From Acidobacteriota bacterium (lineage in GTDB: Bacteria > Actinomycetota > AC-67): a stretch of 64,000 nt of DNA. Shown here piece after piece: positions 1-7,953 of this stretch. The notes beneath the pieces were generated by a model. It was not told the DNA's origin, searched no databases, and worked only from the letters and a program-made list of their open reading frames with translations. The stretch is taken from positions 4,505 to 68,504 of the forward strand of contig JACQXY010000019.1 in assembly GCA_016208485.1 (NCBI GenBank), written 5' to 3'. Position numbers and translations under genes: made by a program. Numbering within the stretch: the stretch's first letter is position 1; every line of letters begins with the position of its first letter.

Positions 1-183
1 GTCCGACGGAGGCACCGGCGCGTACTCGAGCACCGGCGAGGGGTCCTGCTGGGGCACGCGCAGGGCAGAGGGGAGGATGAGAGCGAGCAGAGCGAGCGTG
101 GTCGCCACGAGCGCGAGGGGCGGGAAGTCCCGGCTCCAGCGGGAGCCGCGTAGAGCGGGGAGGGTCGGTGCCGTGGTTGCCAT
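1..183 (-). CDS. N-terminal part of a membrane-anchored or secreted protein (cut by window edge)
   Basis: Reading leftward from ATG at 183-181 there is an open frame of 61 codons that runs off the window start. The translation begins MATTAPTLPALRGSRWSRDF and continues into a hydrophobic stretch rich in Leu/Ala/Val (about residues 22-41). A proline-rich segment follows. This fits a signal anchor or signal peptide with an exported C-terminus. The missing part prevents a family call. Seen directly: start codon, hydrophobic segment, no stop. Inference: export. Confidence 0.45.
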   Translation of the reverse strand, partial: MATTAPTLPALRGSRWSRDFPPLALVATTLALLALILPSALRVPQQDPSPVLEYAPVPPSD

Positions 184-394
184 GGGTTGTCTGCCAGTCT
201 ACCTTGCTGGGGAGATGGACCAATGTCGCGTTCCCGATGCATCGCACCCACTCCCCGGTCACGTCCACGGTGCGACAGAACCCATATATCGTACCGGTCT
301 CCCGATCCAGGCCGCAAGGAGCGAGGTCGCGCGGTTGTCGGCTATGGCGCAATGGTCCCAGCTCGAGGCGCGGGACCCGCCGATCGCCGGGCGG

Positions 395-766
395 TCAGGT
401 CAGGCGCCGGAGCGCGTCGTCCACGCCGATCTCGCCGCGCGCGAGGCCCTCCAGGATCTCCAGGCGCGCCGACGGGGCGCCCGGCTCGATCCCGATCCGC
501 GCGAGGATCGCGTCGAAGCGCGCGCGCGCCGTCGGGTAGCTGACCCCGAGGTGGCGCTCCAGCTCCTTCATGTTCCCGCGCGAGGCGAGGAAGACCCGCA
601 GGGTTTCCCGGTCGTCGGCGCCGAGCGCGCAGAACTCGCACGAGTCGAAAGACCCGGATAGCTCGGTGCCGCATCCCTCGCAGGAGAGGCGCGTGAGACG
701 GAGCCGCGTGCCGCAGACCGGGCAGTCGCGCGGAGGGCGACGGGTTGGGTCGGATGAGTCCATCAT
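395..766 (-). CDS. DUF2089 family protein (zinc ribbon plus helix-turn-helix)
   Basis: A 123-residue protein. The N-terminus carries a zinc ribbon (CPVCGTRL, then CEGC and a further CEFC pair). It is followed by a segment with the DUF2089 look (LASRGNMKELERHLGVSYPT), which reads as a DNA-binding helix-turn-helix. The start is one of two adjacent ATG codons at 766/763. It lies 8 bp downstream of the stop of the SHOCT/DUF4097-like gene, so the two are probably co-transcribed from the promoter at 1576-1604. DUF2089 proteins often sit beside such beta-repeat proteins. Their exact role is not established; a regulatory role is inferred. Confidence 0.8.
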   Translation of the reverse strand: MMDSSDPTRRPPRDCPVCGTRLRLTRLSCEGCGTELSGSFDSCEFCALGADDRETLRVFLASRGNMKELERHLGVSYPTARARFDAILARIGIEPGAPSARLEILEGLARGEIGVDDALRRLT

Positions 767-774
767 GGGCCCCC

Positions 775-1527
775 TCAGTCCGCGGTGACCTTCACCGCGC
801 CGGCGGACAGCTCGATGTCGAGCGAGCCCGCCCCGTCTCCGACGACGGCCTCGGAGGTGCCCCCAAGAGCCACGACCGCGCTCGCGTCCGGGCGCCCGGG
901 AAGCTTGATCGCTCCCCCTGAGCCCCTTGCTCTGATCCGAACGCTCGATCCGCGCTGTAGGTGAATCCGCACGACGCCCGCGCTGCAGCGGATGCGCGAC
1001 TCGCCGGTTGCGAGCGTGCCCTTGAGGTCGACTGCCCCCGCGTCCACCCGCAGGTCGATCGGCCCCCGGAAGCCTTCGATGCGCGCGCTGCCCGCATCGA
1101 CTTCGGCACGGATCGGTCCCCAGACGCCGGAAACCGCGAGATTGCCGGCGTCCAAATCCACCTCGAGGGGTAGCTGGGGGTTCACCCGCACCTCCAGTGA
1201 GGGCTTGCCGCGGTACACGACAAACCCGTGGCGAGGAAGGATGGTCCAGCCGAATCGCCGGCTGGTTCCGGCCTGCACGACGAGCGCATCGCCGTCGCGG
1301 ACGACGCTGTGCTCCCCTTCGGCCACCGCCTCCCGCACCTCCGGATCGCCGACGATCTTGAGCGAGTGGAACGAGCCCTCGACGCGGACGCGGCGCGCGG
1401 TCTCGGCCGGCTCCTCCCGCTGAGGCCCTTCCCCGGCGTCTTCCAGGAGCGCAGCCGCTTGCTCCGGGGTGGTCCGGCCCCCGGCGACGTCCTCCAGGAT
1501 CCGGCGCCGTTCGTTGTCGGTGATCAT
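775..1527 (-). CDS. SHOCT-like N-terminal helix with DUF4097-type beta-repeat domain
   Basis: A 250-residue protein. Residues 1-30 form a short charged helical segment (NERRRILEDVAGGRTTPEQA) of the type placed before bactofilin- or adhesin-like domains. The remainder has regularly spaced VDAG/DLDAG/VDLKG turns, consistent with a right-handed beta-helix as in DUF4097 'putative adhesin' proteins. No signal peptide or membrane segment is visible, so it is probably cytoplasmic. It is the first gene of a two-gene unit with the DUF2089 gene. A matching sigma70-type promoter lies about 50 bp upstream. Function unknown. Confidence 0.7.
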   Translation of the reverse strand: MITDNERRRILEDVAGGRTTPEQAAALLEDAGEGPQREEPAETARRVRVEGSFHSLKIVGDPEVREAVAEGEHSVVRDGDALVVQAGTSRRFGWTILPRHGFVVYRGKPSLEVRVNPQLPLEVDLDAGNLAVSGVWGPIRAEVDAGSARIEGFRGPIDLRVDAGAVDLKGTLATGESRIRCSAGVVRIHLQRGSSVRIRARGSGGAIKLPGRPDASAVVALGGTSEAVVGDGAGSLDIELSAGAVKVTAD

Positions 1528-1575
1528 CTCGCCCTCCCAACCGCCGGCCGAGTCGACCTGAGCATCGTCAAGAAA

Positions 1576-1604
1576 CCTATAACCCGCATCTGGCAGAACG
1601 TCAA
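1576..1604 (-). promoter_or_regulatory. sigma70-type promoter for the SHOCT/DUF2089 unit
   Basis: On the minus strand a -35 TTGACG (1604-1599) is separated by 17 bp from a -10 TATAGG (1581-1576). It lies about 50 bp upstream of the ATG at 1527 and points into that gene. Spacing is optimal and the hexamers match 5/6 and 4/6. Not tested experimentally. Confidence 0.55.
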
Positions 1605-1663
1605 GGAGGACTTTCTAGTTTGGTATGCCGCTCCACGGGGTGGACGTCGGGGGGCCAAGCTTC

Positions 1664-1692
1664 GGTAGTGGGTCGATCTCGTTCTGTAAACC
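1664..1692 (+). repeat. putative left terminal inverted repeat of a decayed IS-like element
   Basis: GGTAGTGGGTC at 1664-1674 is matched exactly, in inverted orientation, at about 3060-3050. Further partial matches follow inward (GTTnTGTA) and AAGCT flanks occur on both sides. The two copies bracket the pyrF-like gene and the transposase remnant. Only an 11-bp core is perfect, so chance is not excluded. Apart from this and the promoter, the 1528-1941 gap shows no gene. Confidence 0.35.
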
Positions 1693-1941
1693 AGGCGACC
1701 CCCACCGTTCACCTCCCGGTCCTGTAGTCTGCCCAGACCGGGAATGGCGAGATAAGGAACCGTGAAGCTGCTGTGGGAGGGGGAAATCGAGACCCTCGCG
1801 TCGGGCAGCACGAGAACTGCCGGGCGCGCCGCGCTGGATTTCACTTCATCGTGTGCTCACGGTAGGATGCCTCGACTGGGTTCCGGGCAACGGAGGGGCT
1901 CCTATGGCATACTTGCGAGCAGGAGGACAATGGAGGGGGTA

Positions 1942-2694
1942 ATGTTCGACTCCAGGAGGCGCCTCCGCCCCCATCCGGAGATCCCGTCCAATGAACGTTT
2001 GATATTTGCCCTCGATGTACCCTCCGAGGATCAAGCTCGGGATCTCGTGCAGAAACTTGGAGAAGCCGTCACGTTCTATAAGCTCGGCGCAGAACTGTCT
2101 ATGACAGGAGCCTACTTCAAGCTGGCGGAAGACCTGATCAAGCAGGGAAAGAAGGTCTTTGCCGACCTCAAGTTCTCCGAGACACCGCGAACCGTGGCGG
2201 CTTCTGTCAGTCAGTTGCGCGATATCCACTGCAACTTCACGTCCGTCATGTCTGACGACCCGGCACAGGTGAAGGCAGCCGTCGAGAAGAAGAACGGGAT
2301 CAAGATCCTTGCGGTCACCGTGCTGACCCATTTGGACGATAGTGATCTTCGGGAAATGGGCTTCGCAATCTCCGTTGATGAACTGACACGAAGACGGGCC
2401 AAGAAGGCGCTGGATATCGGATGCGACGGCTTGATCGCCTCCGGCCTTCAAGTGCCGCTGCTCCGTAGTGAGTTCGCCGAAGAAAACCCGCTCATCGTCT
2501 GCCCTGGCATCCGGCTCGGCGACCAGCGCCCGAAGGGCGACGACCAGAAGCGCGTTGTTACGCCGATGCAAGCCTTCGAGAGCGGCGCGGACTACATCGT
2601 GGTCGGACGACCGATACGCATGGCCTCTGACCCCAAGAAGGCTGCTGAGGCGATTCAGGCTCAGATTGAGCAGTTTCTCGCGGGCTCCCAATAA
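1942..2694 (+). CDS. pyrF: orotidine 5'-phosphate decarboxylase-like protein with altered catalytic motif
   Basis: A 250-residue TIM-barrel protein of the OMP decarboxylase family, which makes UMP from OMP in pyrimidine synthesis. Family motifs are present: FALDVPS near residue 22, the DLKF segment at 75-78, CPGIR, and GADYIVVGRPI near the C-terminus. The catalytic D-x-K-x-x-D signature reads D75-L-K77-F-S-E80, so the last Asp is Glu. Start: ATG 1942 has GGAGG 5 nt upstream; ATG 1930, preceded by AGGAGG at 3 nt, is an alternative. Base composition is visibly less GC-rich than the neighbours, and no other pyr genes adjoin. It sits between IS-like inverted repeats with a transposase remnant, suggesting horizontal acquisition. 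It may have reduced or altered activity. Confidence 0.75.
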   Translation: MFDSRRRLRPHPEIPSNERLIFALDVPSEDQARDLVQKLGEAVTFYKLGAELSMTGAYFKLAEDLIKQGKKVFADLKFSETPRTVAASVSQLRDIHCNFTSVMSDDPAQVKAAVEKKNGIKILAVTVLTHLDDSDLREMGFAISVDELTRRRAKKALDIGCDGLIASGLQVPLLRSEFAEENPLIVCPGIRLGDQRPKGDDQKRVVTPMQAFESGADYIVVGRPIRMASDPKKAAEAIQAQIEQFLAGSQ

Positions 2695-2703
2695 GCCGCC
2701 TGC

Positions 2704-3040
2704 TCACTGATCCAAGGGTCTCACGATCTCCTCAACCGTCCAGGGGCGATCCCTGCTGCCATCGCCGAGGTCGTTCGGGGGGCAAGCGAGGAGTGGGGGC
2801 GGGCGAAGTTGTAGCGCATGAAGTGCAGCGACACCGCCGCTTCCAGGTTCTCGACCTCCTTCGAGACGGCGTTGGTCAGCCGTGTGAATCGGCGCATAGA
2901 CATGCGCATGGTGAGGTTGTTGCGCTCCATGTAGGACGTGGAGATATGTGCAGGGCTGGGCTTCCCTTGACTCGGATATCGACGTCCGCCCCGAACTCAT
3001 CCTCGGCGGCCGCGAGGTGGGGGGACCAGTCGTCCATACA
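2704..3040 (-). pseudogene. IS1-type transposase remnant, 3' half with frameshifts
   Basis: Minus-strand pieces in more than one frame reassemble the C-terminal half of a transposase of the IS1-like group. These are DWSPHLAAAEDEFGADVD (about 3035-2980), then SYMERNNLTMRMSMRRFTRL and YNFARPHSSL (about 2940-2790), then DRPWTVEEIVRPLDQ (about 2750-2704). The joins need at least two frameshifts, and the N-terminal half is missing. It lies between the inverted-repeat candidates and directly downstream of the pyrF-like gene. Clearly non-functional. Confidence 0.7.
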
Positions 3041-3066
3041 ACAAACTGACCCACTACCCGAGCTTC
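3038..3066 (-). repeat. putative right terminal inverted repeat of the decayed IS-like element
   Basis: The reverse complement reads GGGTAGTGGGTCAGTTTGTT inward from about 3061. The GGTAGTGGGTC core is identical to the copy at 1664-1674. The transposase remnant begins only about 15 bp inside it, so the 5' half of the transposase has been deleted up to the end repeat. Confidence 0.35.
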
Positions 3067-3091
3067 GGGCGACACTACGCCGCCGGCGCGG

Positions 3092-4888
3092 TCAGGATGA
3101 CGCGCGGAGAAGCCTGGGGCGCCGGTCACGGGGTGCCGCGGGCACAAGGGAGGTCGCGGGCGCCGCAAGGGTCAACCGCAACACGGCTCCGCGCGCGGAG
3201 TCTTCCACGACGAGCCCGCCGCCCATCAGCTCGGCCAGGCTCCGGGCGATGTGCAGACCCACCCCCGCCCCACCGTGGGCCCGCGTGTGGTCGGCATCGA
3301 TCTGGTAGAAGCGTTCGAAGACGCGTTCTCGCAGCGCGGGCGGGATTCCGGGACCCTCGTCGGCCACGGTCAGACAGACGTTTGGGGAGGCCGGGTCGGA
3401 GTGGCCGACGGCGGGGGACCTCGCGGCGCGAGCGCCGCTCTCCAGCCGGACGTGGATCCTCGTTCCGGCCGGTGCGAACTTGTCGGCGTTCGACAGGAGC
3501 TGCTCGACGATCATGTCGAAGCGCTGCGGGTCGCCGGCGGCGAGGAGCACGTCCGGGATCACGGCCTCGAGGCGCTTGGATCTCGGCCGGAAGCCTGCGA
3601 GGCACCACCGGAGGCGCTCGGCCGCATCGAACACGACCCGGGGGTGCGCCGTGTGGTCCTCGATACCGGAAGCCGCGAGGAGGCTCTCGACCAGGTCAGA
3701 CATCCTGGTGGCGCTTCGCTCGGCGCGCTCCACGAACTCCCGGATTTCGCCGGAGAGCCCGAGTTCCGGACGCAGCAAAGTCCGCTCGGCCGCGATGATG
3801 GCGGCAAGGGGCGTCCGCAGCTCGTGGGATACGTTGGAGACGAACCGCTCTTGAAGGCGCGCCGCCTCCTCGAGGTCGCGGACGGCGGCGCCGAGTTCCG
3901 CGGTCCGAGCCTGGACCTTCGCTTCGAGGTTGCGCGTCAGCGCGTGATTCTCGAGCACCGTCAGGATCTGGCGGGCGAGCACGAGCACGACGATGGCGAC
4001 CGCGTTCCAGAACAGGAACGGCTCCAGGGCCCCGCTCCCGACCTCTTCCGCCGCCGCGGCTGCCACCGCTGCCAGCACGGCGGCCGCCGGCAGGGCCGCC
4101 CGCGCGCGCTCGGACGGCCGGGCGCCGGTCCCGGCGGATTGTCTCGAGGGCCGGAGCGCGGACACGACGAGCAGCAGGTACCCGGCCATCCATCCGGCAT
4201 CGATCAGGTTGCCCGAGGAGTACAAGCCCTTCAGGATGAGGTAGGTGTAGCCGCTGTCGGCGACGGCCATGCTCCCGAGCGCGAGCGCGACCAGCTCCAG
4301 CGGCGCGCGCGTTCCCCGCCGGGCGGTGGCGGCCACGAAGATCGCGAGCGAGATGAGGACGACGTCGCCGAGGGGATAGGCGAGCCCGATCACCTGACCG
4401 AGGAGGTCTCCGGAGCCGGCCCGGTAGAGCGGGCCGAGGACCAGCGCCCACCCGACGAAGAGCGTCGCGCCGGCGATCGTGAGCCCGTCGAGAAGGGCGC
4501 GAATCCGCGACGACCTGTTTTCCGGGGCCGCCGGGAAGGAGAGCATCGCCGCCGCGGCGAGCGGGATCGCGCCGAGGTAGGCGATGTCGGCAAGGGAGGG
4601 GAACGGAGCCTCGCGGCGGAGGACCAGCTCGTAGAACGACCACATTGCCTCCCCGGCGGCCCACGAGAGCGACGCCGCGGCGAGGAGTCCCCAGGCCCGG
4701 CGGGCGGCGCCGGTGTCTCGCCGGGCCGCGAGCGCGCACGCGACGGCCGCCGCGAGCGCGCCGACGAGGATCCCGAGGTCGCTCACGGCCTGGACCAGGG
4801 CGGGACCGCCGAGCCCGCTCGCGAGGGCGACGACGTAGGCGGCGAAGGCGGCGAAGGCGGCTCCGAAGAAGCGGCGCTTCGAACTCAT
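3092..4888 (-). CDS. membrane sensor histidine kinase with N-terminal multi-TM domain
   Basis: A 598-residue kinase from ATG 4888, chosen because GGGAGAG precedes it. The N-terminal ~310 residues contain many hydrophobic segments, a multi-pass sensor of unknown ligand. A coiled-coil linker (NLEAKVQARTAELGAAVRDL) leads to HisKA with phospho-acceptor His355 in VSNVSHELRTPL. A HATPase domain follows with N-box (EQLLSNADKF), G1 (DEGPGIP), F-box (FERFYQ) and G2 (GGAGVGLHIARSL). It should autophosphorylate and pass phosphate to a response regulator, but none is adjacent (orphan). Its membrane part resembles those of actinobacterial kinases and diguanylate cyclases. Confidence 0.85.
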   Translation of the reverse strand: MSSKRRFFGAAFAAFAAYVVALASGLGGPALVQAVSDLGILVGALAAAVACALAARRDTGAARRAWGLLAAASLSWAAGEAMWSFYELVLRREAPFPSLADIAYLGAIPLAAAAMLSFPAAPENRSSRIRALLDGLTIAGATLFVGWALVLGPLYRAGSGDLLGQVIGLAYPLGDVVLISLAIFVAATARRGTRAPLELVALALGSMAVADSGYTYLILKGLYSSGNLIDAGWMAGYLLLVVSALRPSRQSAGTGARPSERARAALPAAAVLAAVAAAAAEEVGSGALEPFLFWNAVAIVVLVLARQILTVLENHALTRNLEAKVQARTAELGAAVRDLEEAARLQERFVSNVSHELRTPLAAIIAAERTLLRPELGLSGEIREFVERAERSATRMSDLVESLLAASGIEDHTAHPRVVFDAAERLRWCLAGFRPRSKRLEAVIPDVLLAAGDPQRFDMIVEQLLSNADKFAPAGTRIHVRLESGARAARSPAVGHSDPASPNVCLTVADEGPGIPPALRERVFERFYQIDADHTRAHGGAGVGLHIARSLAELMGGGLVVEDSARGAVLRLTLAAPATSLVPAAPRDRRPRLLRASS

Positions 4889-5021
4889 TCTCTCTCCCAG
4901 ACCATGCCAACAGCGGCGGGGCGCCTTGATCATCCGCGAAGCAGGCGAAGGCCCGCAATCCCCAATCCGGGTGGTTTTCGGCGCGGCCAGAACTGGCTAC
5001 GCGCGTAGTCGCTTTTCCGCC

Positions 5022-5816
5022 TCAGGCCCCCCGGAAGGCGGGCGCCCGCTTCTCGAGGAATCCGCTCACGCCTTCCCGGTGATCGGCGGTGCGCACGGCG
5101 ATCTCCTGGAGATCCGCCTCGAAGTCCATCGCGGCCGTGAGGTCGTTGGTCGCCCCGAACTGGAGCGCGCGCTTGGTGAGGCCGATCGCGCGCGTGGGGT
5201 CGGCGGCGAGGCGCGCGGCCAGCGCGCGCGTCTCCTCCTCCAGGCGCGCCGCCGGGACGACTCGGGTGACGAGCCCCGCGCGCAGCGCCGTCTCCGCGTC
5301 GATGATGTCGCCGAGGAGCGTCAGCTCCATCGCTTTCGCGAGGCCGACGAGCCGGGGGAGGAGGTAGGTCGCGCCGCAGTCGGGCACGAGGCCGATCTTC
5401 ACGAACGCCTGGAAGAACTTCGCCTCCTCGCTCGCGATGCGGAAGTCGCAGGCGAGCGCGATGGAGGCGCCGGCCCCGGCGGCGATCCCGTTCACCATCG
5501 CGATGATCGGCTTCGGGGTCCCGACGATGGCCTCGACCATCGGGTTGTAGAGGGTGCGGAGGGCGTCGCCCACCGGCGGGGTCTCGCCGGCCCGGTGGAA
5601 GGGCTCGATCTGGGTGAGGTCGGCGCCGGAGCTGAAGGCCCGCCCGGCTCCGGTGATCACAAGGCAGCGCACGTCGGGATCCACGCCGGCTTCGCCGACC
5701 GCCGTGGCGATCTCCGCCGCGAGCGCCGCGTCGAGCGCGTTCAACAGCTTCGGGCGATTCATCGTGAGCCGCGCCACCCCGCCGGACACGTCGTAAAGGA
5801 TCGTCTCGTAGGCCAT
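5022..5816 (-). CDS. enoyl-CoA hydratase/isomerase family protein, PaaG-like
   Basis: A 264-residue crotonase-fold enzyme starting at MAYETILYDV; an upstream in-frame ATG would add 19 residues with no family match. Oxyanion-hole segments are visible (FSSGADL and NGIAAGAGASIAL). The catalytic region reads FVKIGLVPDCGATYLLPRL. An Asp in LVPD where hydratases have Glu is typical of PaaG-type isomerases acting on ring-epoxide or unsaturated acyl-CoAs. No other phenylacetate genes are nearby, so the substrate is not assigned. Cytosolic; monocistronic in appearance. Confidence 0.85.
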   Translation of the reverse strand: MAYETILYDVSGGVARLTMNRPKLLNALDAALAAEIATAVGEAGVDPDVRCLVITGAGRAFSSGADLTQIEPFHRAGETPPVGDALRTLYNPMVEAIVGTPKPIIAMVNGIAAGAGASIALACDFRIASEEAKFFQAFVKIGLVPDCGATYLLPRLVGLAKAMELTLLGDIIDAETALRAGLVTRVVPAARLEEETRALAARLAADPTRAIGLTKRALQFGATNDLTAAMDFEADLQEIAVRTADHREGVSGFLEKRAPAFRGA

Positions 5817-5969
5817 CCCGTCCTCCCTCGGTCGCTCCCCCGGACTCGGTCGCGCTCGCGGCGCGGCACCCATCCTCGCGCGCGAGGGAGGATGCTGTCA
5901 CGTGGAGCCCGGGCGGCTCGGTCGCGCATCGGGAATACTTCTGGGCGTGACGGCCGTTCGGAGAGGTTG

Positions 5970-6339
5970 ATGTCCCGCTCTTTCGCGCTGACCTTCGACT
6001 ACCGTTGCCCCTTCGCGCGCAACGCGCACGAGGCGGCCGTGGCCGGGTTGCGCGCGGGGCTCCGGCGTGCCGGCCCTCGAATGGGGGATCGCCGCGCGCG
6101 ACGCGTTCCCCCGGGCGATTCCTCGACGTGCACCTCGCGCTTTTCGCGGCGCGGCACGACGAGGGGCGGAAGATCGACGACGAGGCCGTGCTCCGCGACG
6201 TGGTCGCCTCGCGCGGGCTCGACCCGGGCGCGGTCGCCGCCGAGGTCGCATCCGGCTGGCCGAGGACCTCGATCGCGCGCTCGATCTGGCCGGCTGGACG
6301 GGGCTGAACGAGCTGAAGCGCACGCGCCTCCCGCGCTGA
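5970..6339 (+). pseudogene. broken DsbA/FrnE-like thioredoxin-fold gene
   Basis: An in-frame start gives MSRSFALTFDYRCPFARNAH, the N-terminus of a DsbA-family (FrnE / mycothiol-nitroreductase-like) protein. The frame then breaks. Pieces in other frames recover ALEWGIAARDAFPRA, RFLDVHLALFAARHDEGRK and DEAVLRDVVASRGLDPGA, which belong to the C-terminal part of the same family. The central helical domain is too short, so both frameshifts and an internal deletion have occurred. Not a functional gene. Confidence 0.6.
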
Positions 6340-6397
6340 GGGTGCCCCGGCATTGGGCCCGGCGTCCGCGCGAGCGGCTACGGACGCCTCCGGGGGT

Positions 6398-6433
6398 GTC
6401 AGTCACGTCAGTCACGTCAGTCGCGTCAGACGC
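6398..6433 (+). repeat. 9-bp tandem repeat (GTCAGTCAC-type)
   Basis: Four consecutive 9-mers: GTCAGTCAC at 6398 and 6407, GTCAGTCGC at 6416, GTCAGACGC at 6425. The first two are identical and the next two differ by one and two bases. It lies between the broken DsbA-like gene and the macrodomain gene. No function evident; possibly replication slippage. Confidence 0.6.
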
Positions 6434-6510
6434 TCCGGCCGCAAGAGAGGGACTCCGGGGCCAGACGAGTTGCGCGGCGCGCGGCAGAGTGCCGGCGACG
6501 GGTCCCGGGC

Positions 6511-7038
6511 CTACTTGGAGTCGAGGGCCGCGCGCAGCGCGCGTTCGAACGCCGAGTGGGCGCGCTCGTCGAAGAGCACGAAGCGCACCTCCTCGACGCG
6601 AGTCTCGGCGCCGAGCGTCGCGCGCACCGCGACCGTCGCGGCCTCATCGAGCGGGTACCCGTACACCCCCGTCGAGATCGCCGGGAACGCGACCGTGCGC
6701 GCGCCGAGGGCGTCGGCGACCCCGAGCGAGGAGGTGTGGCAGCGGGCGAGGAGCCCAGAGCGATCCGTCGAGCGCGAGTACACCGGGCCGACGGTGTGGA
6801 TGACCCAGCGCGCGGGAAGTCTCCCCGCGCTCGTGGCGACGGCCTCCCCGGTCGGGAGGCCGTCCGGGTAGCGCTCCGCGCGCAGGAGCCTGCACTCCTT
6901 CAGAATCTCCGGCCCGCCGGCGCGATGGATCGCCCCGTCCACGCCGCCCCCGCCCATCAGCGAGGAGTTGGCTGCGTTGACGATCGCGTCCACCCGTTGG
7001 ACGGTGATGTCGCCTCGCGCAAGCAGGATCCGCGGCAC
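6511..7038 (-). CDS. macrodomain protein, O-acetyl-ADP-ribose deacetylase type
   Basis: A 175-residue single macrodomain. The ADP-ribose binding motifs of the MacroD/YmdB group are all present: GDIT near residue 9, VNAANSSLMGGGGVDGAIHR around residues 20-40, HTVGPVY, and FPAISTGVYGYP around residue 118. These enzymes hydrolyse O-acetyl-ADP-ribose and can remove mono-ADP-ribose from proteins. Length is normal for a stand-alone enzyme. It is separated from neighbours and shows no operon partner such as a sirtuin or ART. Confidence 0.9.
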   Translation of the reverse strand: MPRILLARGDITVQRVDAIVNAANSSLMGGGGVDGAIHRAGGPEILKECRLLRAERYPDGLPTGEAVATSAGRLPARWVIHTVGPVYSRSTDRSGLLARCHTSSLGVADALGARTVAFPAISTGVYGYPLDEAATVAVRATLGAETRVEEVRFVLFDERAHSAFERALRAALDSK

Positions 7039-7099
7039 GGCCGGATGGTAGCGCGGGTGGTCCCGGTGAGCGCCGCGCGCGCCGGCCGGGGAAGCCGGA

Positions 7100-7612
7100 C
7101 TATCTGCGGTTCCGGGCGAGAAGGGCTCGCAGGTCCTTCATGAGAAGCAGCAGGTGGAGGGGATCCGTGGGCGATGGCTCGAAGTCGAAATGCTCGTAGA
7201 ACGCGCGAGCATCGGCGTCCTTTGCGTGAACGAGGACGGCTCGAGCCCCGATCTCGCCGGCCGCGGATGCGGCTCGTCGTAGGGCGTCCCCGAGGAGGAC
7301 TGCCCCGAGACCCTTCCCCTGCTCACGGCGGTCGACCGCGAGTCTTGCCAGGAGGATGACGGGGATGGCACGTCTTCCGAGCCCTTTCTTGACACGCGCG
7401 GGCGCATCGGCCGGCTCGACGCTCGCGGCGGCGAGCGCGTAGTAGCCGACGACGCGGTTCTCACGGCTGAGGACGTAGACGCGAGCGCTGCCGGCCTGAT
7501 GACTCGCGAAGGCGTGCCGGCGCAGCCAATCGTCGAGTTCGGGCTTGCCGCTCTCGAAGCCGCCGAACTCGTGGCTGGGCGAGAGCGGCTCGGCAGAGCG
7601 GTAAGCCGTCAC
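7100..7612 (-). CDS. GNAT-family toxin of a TacA/TacT-like module
   Basis: A 170-residue GNAT acetyltransferase starting at GTG 7612, which overlaps the antitoxin stop (GTGA). Features of the toxin subgroup are an N-terminal ELDDWLRRHAFASHQAGSA segment and the acetyl-CoA loop RREQGKGLGAVLLGDALRRA, with YEHFDFEPSP near the end. Family members acetylate charged aminoacyl-tRNAs and block translation. The partner immediately upstream is a DUF1778/TacA antitoxin. Assignment as a TA toxin rests on this pairing and the motif set. Confidence 0.88.
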   Translation of the reverse strand: MTAYRSAEPLSPSHEFGGFESGKPELDDWLRRHAFASHQAGSARVYVLSRENRVVGYYALAAASVEPADAPARVKKGLGRRAIPVILLARLAVDRREQGKGLGAVLLGDALRRAASAAGEIGARAVLVHAKDADARAFYEHFDFEPSPTDPLHLLLLMKDLRALLARNRR

Positions 7613-7893
7613 GCCGAGTCGCCGGCGCCCGGCCGCTCAATCAGCCTGCGCAGGCGAGGCTTCGGTTTGACGCGGCGATCGAGAGCCTCGACGAAACGGG
7701 CCCAGCGCTCGGCGTCCAACCGGAACGTGCGGCGGTCCGCCAGGGCTCGCTGAGCCTCCACGAACGCCGCGTCGAGCACGAAGGAAGTCACCGTCTTTCC
7801 GGTCGCCTCCGCGGCCTGCTTGATGATCGTGGTCTGCCGCGAGGTTGCCCGTAGCTCGACTCGCTCGATCTTTGCCTCGCGCCTCGCGTCCAT
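7609..7893 (-). CDS. DUF1778 (TacA-type) antitoxin
   Basis: A 94-residue ribbon-helix-helix antitoxin starting at ATG 7893, preceded by AAGGAGGAG. The RHH core is visible (RVELRATSRQTTIIKQAAEA, then GKTVTSFVLDAAF). The C-terminal tail (RTFRLDAERWARFVEALDR) is the usual toxin-neutralising extension. It overlaps the GNAT toxin by 4 bp, implying translational coupling. Two inverted-repeat operators just upstream suggest classic autorepression by the TA complex. Confidence 0.9.
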   Translation of the reverse strand: MDARREAKIERVELRATSRQTTIIKQAAEATGKTVTSFVLDAAFVEAQRALADRRTFRLDAERWARFVEALDRRVKPKPRLRRLIERPGAGDSA

Positions 7894-7905
7894 CGTCTCC
7901 TCCTT

Positions 7906-7950
7906 GTACGGACAACGGCCGTGCCTGGAGTGTACGGACATATGCCGTAC
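7906..7950 (-). promoter_or_regulatory. paired palindromic operators of the GNAT TA module
   Basis: Two copies of GTACGG-N7-CCGTnC: 7906-7924 (second arm CCGTGC) and 7932-7950 (perfect arm CCGTAC). Centres are 26 bp apart, lying 13-57 bp upstream of the antitoxin ATG. The layout suits cooperative binding by a ribbon-helix-helix antitoxin. Confidence 0.6.
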
Positions 7951-7953
7951 CCG

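Noticed and set aside
6398-6433. Possible CRISPR-like repeats
   Set aside because: Repeats are 9 bp, directly adjacent without spacers, and degenerate; a short tandem repeat explains them.
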